In this document: in pieces, positions 24,588-34,492 of the stretch | Position numbering within the stretch: the first letter of the stretch is position 1 | Layout of the letters: each line of letters opens with the position of its first letter | Assembly (NCBI RefSeq): GCF_028882255.1 | Contig: NZ_JARBUY010000001.1 | Location: forward strand, 772,244-836,243 | DNA: 64,000 nucleotides | Direction: 5' to 3' | Origin: Maribacter polysaccharolyticus | GTDB lineage: Bacteria; Bacteroidota; Bacteroidia; Flavobacteriales; Flavobacteriaceae | Position numbers and translations under genes: made by a program | Notes under the pieces: generated by a model | Seen by the model: the letters and a program-made list of their open reading frames with translations, nothing else | Database searches by the model: none | Told to the model about the DNA's origin: nothing

Positions 24588-25259
24588 TTAAAAAGTTCTG
24601 GCTTTCACCCCTTTAACCAATAAGAAGAGGCAAAGTGAAAACTCCCCCAAATCGGCAGGAAGGGTAATAAAAGCAGTTAAGGTGGCATCATCGGTAAAAA
24701 GAAAATGGATCACAAAGTCTGTCAAATACCCTACACAGCCTACCATCAACAGTATTCCTATGAGGTTGGGAAACAACTTCGAACGGTAGACCAAATACCC
24801 CAAGGGGAACAACCAAAAGCCGAAGAATACTTGGGCAATATGATAGCCCTCCTTATGTAACCTTAAATAAAAAAGCACCTGTTGCTTCAATTGTACTGAA
24901 TTGAAACCTTCTTCTGGAATCAATAGGAGTGGCGCATAATGATTCAGCATATTAGTGCTCAGGATGGCCACGGCCACAGAAACGCCCAAGACCATTGTTT
25001 GGGCCATCCACTTGTGGGTATCCTTAAAAATACGGTACAATACCATTGGCAATAAAAAATAGGCCAATAGCATGAATAGGTCACTGATAAAACCCAAACG
25101 GAACAGAAATACATTCTCCGTTATATTCTCAATGGTCTTACCGCCATCGACCACATCCACTATGGTGGTGCGTACGTACTTTTCCGCGAAAATACCGCAA
25201 AGGATCAGAATAAGATACAATGCTCCTGCTACCCTTGCGGTTGATTTGATTGATTTCAT
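24588..25259 (-). CDS. DUF4386 family membrane protein
   Basis: This 223-residue protein has six predicted helices and an opening typical of DUF4386 (ARVAGALYLILILCGIFAE). Its C-terminal helix FSLCLFLLVKGVKA closes the protein. No catalytic motif is visible, and the function of the family is not known to me. It lies 20 bp downstream of an outer-membrane barrel gene and is probably co-transcribed with it. Confidence 0.8.
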   Translation of the reverse strand: MKSIKSTARVAGALYLILILCGIFAEKYVRTTIVDVVDGGKTIENITENVFLFRLGFISDLFMLLAYFLLPMVLYRIFKDTHKWMAQTMVLGVSVAVAILSTNMLNHYAPLLLIPEEGFNSVQLKQQVLFYLRLHKEGYHIAQVFFGFWLFPLGYLVYRSKLFPNLIGILLMVGCVGYLTDFVIHFLFTDDATLTAFITLPADLGEFSLCLFLLVKGVKARTF

Positions 25260-25279
25260 GATGAATAAACCCGTTGTTT

Positions 25280-26002
25280 TTAGTTGTTGTGAGCAGCAAA
25301 TGGTCGATTATCGGCCTCCCCCCACAATGCCATATCCTTTTGCCTTGCTTTGGCCAGTGGATCTTTTTTCCATTTCTTCGCTAAAAGGACATTCATGTTA
25401 AAGTAACGATTGTAGATATCCGTTCCATTACCCATATCGACCATACCATAATGGTAGCGCAGATCAAGGAGTAACCTTGATCGCTTCAGTTGAAATTCGT
25501 ACCCCAAACCGAATTGTATCCCGGCATCCCACCTGCTGTAGGTATCTGCTTCGGTACCGAAGTCCATCTTCTCCTTACCACCCAATAAAGTCCCATTGGC
25601 TTCGGTTTTTACACGGCCCCCCAAGTTATAGCTGACTACGGGACCTGCATTGAGATACACATTACATACATGTAGTCGGGCCATTACCGGCAAATCCAAG
25701 GTATTAAAGCGAAAACGGGTTTCCTGTCCGGTAAGCGGGTTATTGTCTTCCAGGCGCGAACCTTTCATTACAAAGTACAATTCGGGAACCACCGAAAAAT
25801 AATCGGTAACCCCCATTTGAAAGGATGCCCCTACCTGAAGGCCCCAATACCCTTCTTTAAAATCTTTTAACGCTTTATTGTTTTCACCGAAGTCCATCGA
25901 GGTTGGCGTGTAGTTGATGACCACATCCAAATAGGTTTCTTGTGCAGTGGCTCCCAATGCCATCAACACCATTGCCATGAATACTAGAAATTGATTTCCC
26001 AT
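25280..26002 (-). CDS. Porin-family outer membrane beta-barrel protein (PorT/OmpA-barrel type)
   Basis: This 240-residue protein has a signal peptide (about 1-20, ending ATAQ) and an eight-stranded barrel pattern of alternating residues, for example PELYFVMKGSRL, DLPVMARLHV and LDLRYHYGMVDMG. The short tail beyond the last strand is charged and lacks a terminal aromatic. The role is unknown. It is followed by the DUF4386 gene and preceded by a divergent-free gap to the TPR-AraC regulator. Confidence 0.8.
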   Translation of the reverse strand: MGNQFLVFMAMVLMALGATAQETYLDVVINYTPTSMDFGENNKALKDFKEGYWGLQVGASFQMGVTDYFSVVPELYFVMKGSRLEDNNPLTGQETRFRFNTLDLPVMARLHVCNVYLNAGPVVSYNLGGRVKTEANGTLLGGKEKMDFGTEADTYSRWDAGIQFGLGYEFQLKRSRLLLDLRYHYGMVDMGNGTDIYNRYFNMNVLLAKKWKKDPLAKARQKDMALWGEADNRPFAAHNN

Positions 26003-26135
26003 CTTGTCCGATTGTTTTTAGATTAATGATGGGACAAAGATGAAAATGAAGCTAGGGCGAAACGCCCGAACTTATGAATCGGAACATTTTAATTGAAATA
26101 CCGAACTTTATTCCACGCCATGAAGGAGAACACCC

Positions 26136-27926
26136 TTAAGAATTGGCCTTGACCCATTGTTTTGGGGTCATGCCCGTTTCCTTTTTAAAGAAGGTATTGA
26201 AAACGGTCTTGGAGTTAAAACCACTATCATAGGCCAGTCCCAATAAGGTAATGTTCCTGTTTTCGGGAGCAAGGGCCAGTCGTTGGAATTCCTTGATGCG
26301 GTATTGGTTGATATAGTCGTTGAAATTCTTACCAAAATGATTGTTCAATAACCAGGAAAGCTTATTCGGATGCAGATCAATATCTGCCGCCAATTGTTTT
26401 AAACCGAGCTCAGGATCGGTAAAACGCTTATCATCCCGCATGACCATTTCAATTGCATTGGCATAGGTTTTCAGTTGGTCGGCGGTAAATGGGGACGAAT
26501 CCACTTTTTTTCCCGATACTACAGCCAATTCAGGTAAATCAAAGGATTTGAACACAGCATCCTCAATTTCCTGGTATTTCGCATAAGTGCGTATGGGTTC
26601 CAAAAAAGGGTCATTCCTGAAATTGAACAATTGTCCCGACCTTTCCGCAATCCTTGTCTCAAGAATGTTCATGGCATTTTCATGATGCCCTTTATAAACT
26701 TCAAGATATAAGTCCCACGAACGTAAATTCTTCACCTCTGAATGTTCCCGCTCTTGGGCAAGTTCCGCATCCGTAATATTAAAAGAACCCTTTTGGTGCA
26801 TAAGGTCAAAAATAGCCAAGTAGGTTTTTGGGCGTTCCAACTGGGGGGTTGATTGGACAAAATCCCACAGCGTATCTTTTTGACCGTCCAAAATAAGGGC
26901 TGCCGCTTTCATCTCCAAAGCCAATGGAAACGTGGAGGTCAATGATAGGGCCTTATCAAAAAGTAAAATGGCCTGTTTATAGTCTTTTTTAAAATACACC
27001 ATATTCCCCTTCGTAAAATGGAGGTTTGCGGATAATGGGTTTATTCGTAAGGCCAATTCATTGGTGGCCAGGGCATCGTCAATCCGTCCCATACCGGAAT
27101 AGCAATCGGCCAAAGCATCCCGCACTTCGGAAAGATTAGGGTTGATTGCTATCGATTTATGTAAATGTTCGTAAGTATCCTTATAATTCCAATATCCCCA
27201 AAAACTGATCGTGGCCTTCACGTAATGGCCCATGGCCGAATCCGGATTCAATTTCAAGCCAATATCTATATACCGATTTGCTTCCTCAAGTCCGGGTTCC
27301 CGTTCCAAATAACCCCAAGATGCCAACATACCTACACACCATCCTTTTTCCAAATATGCATCGGCATAAGAAGGGTCAAGCGTTATACTTTGATCCAAAT
27401 AGGTAATCGCTTCCTTTACATCTTTGGAATTCCACCGCATTCGAAGTTCACGTGCCTTCAGCAGCAGTTTATACGCCTCGATATTTTTCGTTGGGGCATC
27501 CACCAAGTGCTCCTGAACATCAAAATGACCGAAATTCTCCCTTATTTTATCGGCGATCAGCAGACTGATTTCATCCTGTAGTTCAAAAATATCGGAAAGG
27601 TCACGATCAAAACGTTCCGACCACATATGAAAACCATTATCGGTACGGATCAATTGGGATGAGATACGGACACGCTCATTGATGATCCTTACACTCCCTT
27701 CCAGAAGCGTTTCCACCCCGAGTTCGTTACCTATATGTCGGGCATCCAATTGTTTGTTTTTATAGAAGAATGAAGATGTACGGGCGGTCACCTTAAGGCC
27801 TTCGATTTTTGTCAAGGCATTGATAATCTCTTCCGAAATCCCATCTGAAAAATACTCGTTCTCGGGCTTTCCGATATTCACAAAAGGTAATACTGCGATG
27901 GACTTTGAATTAAAAGTGGTTTTCAC
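26136..27926 (-). CDS. TPR-containing AraC-family transcriptional regulator
   Basis: This protein of about 596 residues has three parts. The N-terminal region (about 1-125 of this form) resembles the TolB/FlgO-like domain found with adenylate-cyclase-like regulators (SIAVLPFVN, YFSDGISEEIINAL, LEGSVRI). Tetratricopeptide repeats cover about 130-340, and a C-terminal AraC helix-turn-helix (last 100 residues) has GLAYDSGFNSKTVFNTFFKK. No ATG starts the frame: an in-frame stop lies two codons before TTG 27983, so GTG 27926 is my choice and the N-terminus may be truncated relative to relatives carrying a transmembrane segment. It probably controls the adjacent barrel/DUF4386 genes. Confidence 0.82.
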   Translation of the reverse strand: MKTTFNSKSIAVLPFVNIGKPENEYFSDGISEEIINALTKIEGLKVTARTSSFFYKNKQLDARHIGNELGVETLLEGSVRIINERVRISSQLIRTDNGFHMWSERFDRDLSDIFELQDEISLLIADKIRENFGHFDVQEHLVDAPTKNIEAYKLLLKARELRMRWNSKDVKEAITYLDQSITLDPSYADAYLEKGWCVGMLASWGYLEREPGLEEANRYIDIGLKLNPDSAMGHYVKATISFWGYWNYKDTYEHLHKSIAINPNLSEVRDALADCYSGMGRIDDALATNELALRINPLSANLHFTKGNMVYFKKDYKQAILLFDKALSLTSTFPLALEMKAAALILDGQKDTLWDFVQSTPQLERPKTYLAIFDLMHQKGSFNITDAELAQEREHSEVKNLRSWDLYLEVYKGHHENAMNILETRIAERSGQLFNFRNDPFLEPIRTYAKYQEIEDAVFKSFDLPELAVVSGKKVDSSPFTADQLKTYANAIEMVMRDDKRFTDPELGLKQLAADIDLHPNKLSWLLNNHFGKNFNDYINQYRIKEFQRLALAPENRNITLLGLAYDSGFNSKTVFNTFFKKETGMTPKQWVKANS

Positions 27927-28288
27927 GAGCCTGAATAGGGTTACTTTCCCAGAATAAGGGAAAAATGCACTTAAAAATACCAATTTTTATGAATAACCGG
28001 AACAAATGGAAATATAGAACCTTTAAAGGATCATCAGAACTTTTACCCGCTTGTGATCGGGTAATTTACACTCCATATCCAATGAAATAAAAAAAATACG
28101 GTTAAGGTGTGATTTTTTCCAAATTCCACGAATCATATACCAAACGATAAAAATTAAACGATCATGTACCGGACATTATCGCAGCCCATGGGAACATCGG
28201 CAATCATCATTCCCCAAACAGGGAAGCCTTGAGCCCCATTTTATTGAATAAATAACCATACATTACAATAGCCTTAGTATATAATACC
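27927..28288. other. Divergent promoter region between TPR-AraC regulator and sigma factor
   Basis: I see no gene here. The interval is AT-rich and should hold the promoters of both flanking genes. The first 57 bp could be coding if the regulator starts at TTG 27983. Confidence 0.35.
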
Positions 28289-28816
28289 ATGCCACTAAGT
28301 AAAAAAGACAGCTTTATTAAATTGATCGATGAGCACAAAAAAATCATCTATAAGATCGTGAATTCGTACTGCCCCAACCATGCTGACCGCAAAGATCTGG
28401 AGCAAGAGATCATGATCCAATTATGGAGTGCCTTCGACTCATACAATACAGACTACAAATATTCGACATGGATGTACCGCATCGCATTGAACGTGGCCAT
28501 TTCATTCTATAGAAAAGAGAAAAAATGGTCATTGAAAAGTGATTATTATAATGAAGAATCCATTTTCATTTATGGGGAGAACAACCTTGAACGGGAATTG
28601 GAATCGGATCAAAACCTGAAATTGCTTCAGCAATTCATCAATGACCTAAAAGAACTGGACAAAGCTTTGATGTTGTTGTACCTAGATCGTAAAAAACACG
28701 AAGAAATAGCTGAGATCCTGGGTATTTCAAAAACAAATGTGGCAACCAAAATCGGTCGCATAAAAATTAAACTAAAAAAGGAATTTGAAAAAAATACAGA
28801 TTATGGAAACAAATGA
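28289..28816 (+). CDS. ECF-type RNA polymerase sigma factor
   Basis: This 175-residue sigma-70 family protein contains region 2 (about 15-85, with DRKDLEQEIMIQLWSAFDSY and YSTWMYRIALNVAISFYRK) and region 4 (about 115-170, with LLYLDRKKHEEIAEILGISKTNV). No other domains are present. The overlapping downstream gene begins 14 bp before its stop and encodes a membrane protein that may act as its anti-sigma factor. The signal and target genes are unknown. Confidence 0.92.
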   Translation: MPLSKKDSFIKLIDEHKKIIYKIVNSYCPNHADRKDLEQEIMIQLWSAFDSYNTDYKYSTWMYRIALNVAISFYRKEKKWSLKSDYYNEESIFIYGENNLERELESDQNLKLLQQFINDLKELDKALMLLYLDRKKHEEIAEILGISKTNVATKIGRIKIKLKKEFEKNTDYGNK

Positions 28817-29462
28817 ACTACAAAGAATTTTGGAAGCCTACGATGCGAAATTGGACAGCAGTATACAATTGAACAAAGAAGCCCTAAAACGCATACAGCT
28901 GGAAAAGTCGGAAAAGAAAACCCGGATCATTCTTATTTATCGAGGTATCGAACTCCTTTTTTTCGGTATCGTGGTACTCTTTTTGGGTAATTATGTAGTA
29001 TCGCATTGGTCCCATACCCATTTGGCCATTAGCGGCAGTATCGTCGGGGTATTTGCATTGATTGCCTTAACCGGAAGCATTGGGCAAGTAGCGTTATTGC
29101 AACAAATTGATTTCTCAAAGCCCTTAGTGGACATCAGAAAGAAAATCGAATTGGTGAACTCCCATAATTTACTTTTTATAAAATTGATTTTTCTTTCAGC
29201 CCCCATTTGGTGGGCCTATGCATTGGTGGCCCTTGATGTTTTCCTTGGTTTTGACCTTTATCCCCACTTAGACCAAGATTTCGTCCTAAGATATCTGGTT
29301 TTCAATGCCGTAATCATCGTTCCGGTCAGCTGGTTGTTCAACAAATTAAGCTATAAGAACATGCATATTGATTGGGTTCGGAAAACCATTGGTTTTTTGA
29401 GCGGAACGAAAACCGGAAAAGCCATGGAGTTCTTAAATGAAATCGAGGAATTTGAACATTAA
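28803..29462 (+). CDS. Membrane protein coupled to the sigma factor (putative anti-sigma)
   Basis: This 219-residue protein has a polar N-terminal stretch of about 45 residues followed by four predicted helices (about 48-68, 77-97, 128-150, 165-182) and a soluble tail. I start at ATG 28803 within the end of the sigma gene, giving a 14-nt overlap that suggests translational coupling. It lacks the ZAS zinc motif (HxxxCxxC) of many anti-sigma factors. Its anti-sigma role is inferred only from gene order. Confidence 0.7.
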   Translation: METNELQRILEAYDAKLDSSIQLNKEALKRIQLEKSEKKTRIILIYRGIELLFFGIVVLFLGNYVVSHWSHTHLAISGSIVGVFALIALTGSIGQVALLQQIDFSKPLVDIRKKIELVNSHNLLFIKLIFLSAPIWWAYALVALDVFLGFDLYPHLDQDFVLRYLVFNAVIIVPVSWLFNKLSYKNMHIDWVRKTIGFLSGTKTGKAMEFLNEIEEFEH

Positions 29463-29526
29463 AATGCGAGTTGCCCATTGGATCGGCACCGATTTTAATG
29501 ATAATATAGCCCATGAATATAAAAAG

Positions 29527-29579
29527 ACCCCGTTCAAGACCTTGGCAACATATTCGTCGCCTATGGAATTGAACGAGGT
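29527..29579 (-). terminator. Branched hairpin downstream of uxuA
   Basis: Outer arms ACCCCGTTCAA (29527-29537) and TTGAACGAGGT (29569-29579) pair with one wobble. Inside, GGCAAC (29544-29549) and GTCGCC (29556-29561) form a second stem. On the minus strand the structure ends in CTTTTTAT. It is a plausible terminator for the 22-kb polysaccharide operon, but its loop is large. Confidence 0.5.
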
Positions 29580-29636
29580 TTAGTTTTGGATAACCGAAAT
29601 GGGGCTTACGATTAAAACCCCTTCAAATCAATTTAG

Positions 29637-30815
29637 CTATACCAAACTTTTGGAAATACCGAATTCCAGTCCCCTCAACTCGGCCAATCCCCTTAGCCTA
29701 CCGATACCGGAGTAACCTGGATTGGTTATCTTATGTAAGTCATCGAGCATTTGATGGCCATGATCTGGACGTACCGGAATAATTGCATCTTTCATTCCCA
29801 GTGCCTTTCGCCTTCTTTCTTCAATTACCGCTTCTTTTACTACGCTGAACATATCCACATCGCCCTCCAAATGGTTGGCCTCGTAAAAATTACCTTTTTC
29901 ATCACGTCTTGTACTTCGCAAATGTAAAAAGTGGACACGATCCGCAAACCTTTTGAAAATTTGCACCAAGTTATTATCGGCCCGTACACCTAAAGAGCCT
30001 GTACAGAATGTGATTCCGTTGGCCCTATCGGGAACTTCCGAAAACAAAAAGGCATAATCCTCCTCTGTACTTACTACCCTGGGTAGGCCTAAAATGGGAT
30101 ACGGTGGATCATCAGGGTGAATACACATCAACACCTCGTTTTTAGCTGCCACGGGGATGATCTCTTTTAAGAAATCAACTAAATTCCCCCTTAATTTTTG
30201 GGCATCAATATCCTTATACGTATCCAGAATGGTTTGGAACTGTTCTAAGGTATATCCTTCTTCCGCTCCTGGCAATCCTGCAATAATATTATTTACCAAT
30301 TGTTGCCTTTCGGTATCGGAAAGTTTTTCATAATAAGCTTTGGCTGCAGCTTTTTCCTCTTCAGAATACCCTGCCTCTGCCCTCGGTCGTTGTAATAAAT
30401 AAAGTTCAAAAGCCGCAAAGGCAACGACATCGAAACGTAGGGCTTTGGAGCCATCCTCAACTTCAAACCCCAGGTCTGTCCTAGTCCAATCCAAAACCGG
30501 CATGAAATTATAACATACGATATGGATGCCACAAAGCGCCAAATTTTCGATACTTTTCTTATAGGCCTCGATATAGGTCTTATAATTCCCAGATCGAGTT
30601 TTAATGTTCTCATGCACAGGAATACTTTCCACAACACTCCATGTGAGTCCGGCCGTTTCAATAAGCCCTTTACGTTTATTTATTTCGTCGACCGTCCATA
30701 CTTCCCCATTAGGGATATGATGTAATGCCGTAACGATTCCGGTAGCACCTGCTTGTTTTATATCCGATAATGATACGGGGTCTTTGGGTCCGTACCAACG
30801 CCATGTCTGTTCCAT
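29637..30815 (-). CDS. uxuA: Mannonate dehydratase
   Basis: This 392-residue cytoplasmic TIM-barrel enzyme dehydrates D-mannonate to 2-keto-3-deoxygluconate, a step in D-glucuronate catabolism. The length matches E. coli UxuA (about 394). Marks are [12 protein letters not shown] at the N-terminus, [16 protein letters not shown] (metal and substrate ligands), FCTGSLG, HLRS near residue 292 and RPDHGHQ near 350. It is the last gene of the polysaccharide operon, 20 bp after the SDR. UxaC-type glucuronate isomerase and KDG kinase/aldolase are not in the window. Confidence 0.95.
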   Translation of the reverse strand: MEQTWRWYGPKDPVSLSDIKQAGATGIVTALHHIPNGEVWTVDEINKRKGLIETAGLTWSVVESIPVHENIKTRSGNYKTYIEAYKKSIENLALCGIHIVCYNFMPVLDWTRTDLGFEVEDGSKALRFDVVAFAAFELYLLQRPRAEAGYSEEEKAAAKAYYEKLSDTERQQLVNNIIAGLPGAEEGYTLEQFQTILDTYKDIDAQKLRGNLVDFLKEIIPVAAKNEVLMCIHPDDPPYPILGLPRVVSTEEDYAFLFSEVPDRANGITFCTGSLGVRADNNLVQIFKRFADRVHFLHLRSTRRDEKGNFYEANHLEGDVDMFSVVKEAVIEERRRKALGMKDAIIPVRPDHGHQMLDDLHKITNPGYSGIGRLRGLAELRGLEFGISKSLV

Positions 30816-30835
30816 TATTCTCTATTTAAAACTTA

Positions 30836-31663
30836 TTAAACACCACTGAATGCACTAAATCCTCCGTCGATGGGAATAACAACGCCCGTAACAAACGAAG
30901 ATGCTTCGTCACAAAGGTAAAGGGTCGTACTGATTAAATCTTCAGGTTCACCAAACCGTCCCATTGGGGTTTGGTCGATTATGGTATTTCCCCTTGGCGT
31001 TAGATCTCCGCTTTCGGTCGTCAACAAAGTCCTATTCTGATCCGTTAAGAAAAACCCCGGTGCCAAGGCATTTACCCTTATGCCCACTTTTGAAAAATGG
31101 ACCGCCAACCACTGGGTGAAATTCGAAACCGCAGCTTTTGCCCCACTATAGGCCGGGATTTTCGTTAAGGGCGTAAAGGCGTTCATTGATGAGATATTCA
31201 AAATACTACAGCCTTTTTTACCTACCATATCCTTTGCGAAAACCTGAGTTGGCAATAAGGTGCCGATAAAATTCAGATTAAAGACGAATTCGATGCCCTT
31301 GGTATCCAAATCGAAGAATGTTTTAAAGCCCTCGGTAGTATTCAACAGGTCTTCTTCCAATAAATGTGGATTTGAGGTTGTCCCCAACGGATGGTTACCG
31401 CCCGCTCCGTTGATTAAAATATCACAGCTTCCCAATTTACTGTTGACTTCCGATTTAGCGGATTCCAAAGACTCCTTTTCCAGAACATTCGCAACGACCC
31501 CGATGGCCGTCCCTCCTGCTGCAATAATTTCATTCGCCACCTTCTCGGCCGCTTCTTTCTTTAGATCCAAAACCGCGATTTTGTGTCCTTGTTTTGCCAT
31601 GGCTTTTGCCAGGGTGCTGCATAAGACACCGCCAGCCCCGGTCAATACTACTACTTTACCCAT
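30836..31663 (-). CDS. SDR oxidoreductase, D-mannonate oxidoreductase-like (fructuronate reductase)
   Basis: This 275-residue classical short-chain dehydrogenase has TGAGGVLCSTLAKAM as the cofactor loop, NGAGGNHP, and the catalytic Ser (NISSMNA), Tyr and Lys (YSGAK). It ends with the substrate-side DGGFSAFSGV. Its place directly before uxuA matches the Bacillus YjmF-type SDR that interconverts fructuronate and mannonate, unlike the long-chain UxuB of E. coli. That function is therefore inferred from neighbourhood. It would complete the route from glucuronate to mannonate after isomerisation. Confidence 0.88.
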   Translation of the reverse strand: MGKVVVLTGAGGVLCSTLAKAMAKQGHKIAVLDLKKEAAEKVANEIIAAGGTAIGVVANVLEKESLESAKSEVNSKLGSCDILINGAGGNHPLGTTSNPHLLEEDLLNTTEGFKTFFDLDTKGIEFVFNLNFIGTLLPTQVFAKDMVGKKGCSILNISSMNAFTPLTKIPAYSGAKAAVSNFTQWLAVHFSKVGIRVNALAPGFFLTDQNRTLLTTESGDLTPRGNTIIDQTPMGRFGEPEDLISTTLYLCDEASSFVTGVVIPIDGGFSAFSGV

Positions 31664-31772
31664 TTGTGTTTATAATTAAATTAGTCATTTTTATCCTATG
31701 ATCTTATTTTTACACTTATATACAAAATGATTCCCCAGCCTATTACCATCAAGGTCAATCCTTTGACCGGTC

Positions 31773-34475
31773 TTAAGATCGTTTCCTGATTTGAATCGTA
31801 TTCAATATCGGATTACCTTTTATCGCCTCAAAATCTATTTGTATACCTTCTTTACCGGTTACCAATACCGTATATTTTTTCATGACCGCTTTTTCTGCCT
31901 CAAACCGCTCTGTGGGGTTTAAATTCTTCTCCACATAGGCGCCATTGATCAATACATTGAAAATACGGTCCGAAACAACTTCTGAAACCTTGTCGTTTCC
32001 TAAGTTATAAACCAATTTTTCATGTTCAATATCGGATTGCAACTCTGCCCATCCCAAGGAAACGGTATATTTCCCTTCCGGAACATCAAATTTAAACTTT
32101 TTAATCCCAACTCGCTGTGTTTGATAGATCGGATCGTTCTCCGAATCCAAAATATCCAAATCGGAGCTTGGTAAACTACCGTATTTGGTTTTGGGTCGAA
32201 ATGGTTGGCCCCCAACATAGCCCCAACTTCCCATAGTATATTCCTGTTCAGGTATCCATACGATGTCCTTTACCTTATCTTCGTACATTCTTTGGGTACC
32301 AAGAAGTATGTTCAATGAATAAAAATCTTCATTGAAATCTAAAAATTTATTCGGTGCCAACCTAAAATCGACCTCCAGAACATCGGTATACACTTTTGAA
32401 CCAATGGTACTCTTTGCTACAAATTTGTTTCTTCCATTGACAAACGGTACTGAGAACCGAGCTATATGATCGACCACCTTAGCGTTGTATTCGGTATCAT
32501 TATGTGACAATTCCACGGATTCCCCATTGGAATAAACAGTTAACGGCTGCCTACAAAAGTTCTTTCCCGCTTCGGCCACACCTCCTCGAATAGTCCATTG
32601 ATTCTGGCCAAATTTTACAATGGGTTCTTTGGATAAGAATGTCTTGTACAACCACCAAGTGTCTTTTTTCTCCCGATCTAAGGTGGTAATTCCCTTTAAA
32701 TTAGCCCTAGGAAAAGCATACCCCCTCGATTCTGAATAGAAATCGTTCAAATTCCAAATATTGGCACCTACAATATAAGGCCTCTCCATTATTCCTTTTA
32801 GATAATGTTCATGGTACATATTCCCGTATTCCACCGTATAATCGAACCTTTCCGGGTTAAAAGAATGAAGTCTTGGGTGCACATCGGCCCCATATTCGGT
32901 TATTATAATGGGTTGATCAGGAAAGAGACTATGAAGCTCATCCAGATTTTCATCGAAAGCGGATAGTTTTCCTGAATACCACCCTTGATAAAGGTTCCAA
33001 CCGAGTATCATGGGTACCTCTGTCAAACCTGCATCTTTATACCTACTTATCGCCCCGTGGTTCGGAATCATCGTATAACGACTTGGATCCAATTCCCTGA
33101 TATGTAGCTCTATTTCACTGGCCAATTCAGTTACGTTATCCGCATATGTTCGGTAGCGTTCCTTTTCCGTTTTTTGATTATAGGGCAATCTCAAAAGTAC
33201 CTCATTCATATAAGCCCAAATGATCAAAGAGGGGTGGTTAAAGTTTTGCTTCACCATTTCTTCTGCCATAAAAAGGGAATTTTTGGTGAATTCCTCCGAT
33301 TCGGTAATGGCATTTACAATAGGAATCTCTACAGAAGTGATGATGCCCAATCTATCGCACATTTCCAAAACCGTAGGATCCTGTGGATAATGGGAAATAC
33401 GTAAAAAATTACCTCCCATATCCTTAAGCAATCGAATGTCGCGCACATGCATCTCATCCAATAGGGCATTGCCTTTTTCCTTATAATCCTGATGTCTGTT
33501 GGTCCCTATCAATTTTAAATATTTTCCATTAAGGAAAAAACCCTTTTTTGGGTCGAATTCAAACCAACGCAATCCTAAAGGCTGTATGGATTCATCCAAG
33601 ACCCGTCCCGTTTTGGCATCTTTTATACGAGAGATGATATTGTATAAATATGGATTTTGAGGTGACCATAAATTAGGGGTTCCGATGATCATTTCCTGTG
33701 AAACAGAAATGCTCTTATGGCTTTTAGCTAGCTTTTTACGTTGATTGTTCTCAAGAACGGTATTACCTTCCCGATCCACAATACGATGCGAAACGTCTAC
33801 CGTTATATTTCGATCGGTCCCATTGCTCAACAAAGACCTGACCTCAACTTTTGCTTTTTCTTCGGTAACCGAAGGAGTCGTAATATAAATCCCTGAAGAA
33901 CTGAAATCATCCATTGAAAAATGGACATCATTCATCTTTATAAGAAATACATCGCGATAAATACCACCGAAAAACGTGAAATCCGCCGATAACGGAGGTA
34001 TGTCCGTATTATGGCTATTATCTACTTTAATGGCAAATACGTTGTCTTGACCGATTTTTAAAAATGGGGTTATATCAAAATGAAACCTCGTATATCCGCC
34101 TTTGTGTTGCCCTACCCATGAACCATTCACATAGAGATCGGCGACTTGGTTAGCCCCTTCAAAATAAATCAGCGTTTTTGTATGCTGACCCTCCTCTTCT
34201 ATGAAAATGGTTTTTTTATACCACCCAACACCTCTATAATACCCAGCCTCATCGTCTATAGCATCCAAGTTATTCCAGGTGTGTGGCAAGTTCACTGTTT
34301 CCCATTCTTCAATATTCCCCCAAGAAATACCTTGAACACCCCCGTTTTCAATAACATTCAAATCACCCTTATGGAACGTCCAATCATTATTGATGCTGAA
34401 GCTCTGTCTAGATTGGGATGAAACACCACAAACCGATAACAAGGTAAAAAGTAAAATGCATAATCTTGTATTCAT
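31773..34475 (-). CDS. GH2 family glycoside hydrolase (beta-glucuronidase or beta-galactosidase)
   Basis: This 900-residue secreted enzyme has a signal peptide (about 1-20, SSQ), then a jelly-roll sugar-binding domain (about 25-215), an Ig-like domain (about 218-325) and a TIM barrel (about 325-630). C-terminal beta domains follow (about 640-900, the last resembling a malectin-like module). The acid/base is E425 in WAYMNEV and the nucleophile is E527 in ITEYGAD. GH2 covers beta-galactosidases, glucuronidases and mannosidases. Co-location with uxuA/SDR favours a glucuronate-releasing activity, but this is inference. Confidence 0.9.
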   Translation of the reverse strand: MNTRLCILLFTLLSVCGVSSQSRQSFSINNDWTFHKGDLNVIENGGVQGISWGNIEEWETVNLPHTWNNLDAIDDEAGYYRGVGWYKKTIFIEEEGQHTKTLIYFEGANQVADLYVNGSWVGQHKGGYTRFHFDITPFLKIGQDNVFAIKVDNSHNTDIPPLSADFTFFGGIYRDVFLIKMNDVHFSMDDFSSSGIYITTPSVTEEKAKVEVRSLLSNGTDRNITVDVSHRIVDREGNTVLENNQRKKLAKSHKSISVSQEMIIGTPNLWSPQNPYLYNIISRIKDAKTGRVLDESIQPLGLRWFEFDPKKGFFLNGKYLKLIGTNRHQDYKEKGNALLDEMHVRDIRLLKDMGGNFLRISHYPQDPTVLEMCDRLGIITSVEIPIVNAITESEEFTKNSLFMAEEMVKQNFNHPSLIIWAYMNEVLLRLPYNQKTEKERYRTYADNVTELASEIELHIRELDPSRYTMIPNHGAISRYKDAGLTEVPMILGWNLYQGWYSGKLSAFDENLDELHSLFPDQPIIITEYGADVHPRLHSFNPERFDYTVEYGNMYHEHYLKGIMERPYIVGANIWNLNDFYSESRGYAFPRANLKGITTLDREKKDTWWLYKTFLSKEPIVKFGQNQWTIRGGVAEAGKNFCRQPLTVYSNGESVELSHNDTEYNAKVVDHIARFSVPFVNGRNKFVAKSTIGSKVYTDVLEVDFRLAPNKFLDFNEDFYSLNILLGTQRMYEDKVKDIVWIPEQEYTMGSWGYVGGQPFRPKTKYGSLPSSDLDILDSENDPIYQTQRVGIKKFKFDVPEGKYTVSLGWAELQSDIEHEKLVYNLGNDKVSEVVSDRIFNVLINGAYVEKNLNPTERFEAEKAVMKKYTVLVTGKEGIQIDFEAIKGNPILNTIQIRKRS

Positions 34476-34492
34476 TATTGTAATCTATTTTA

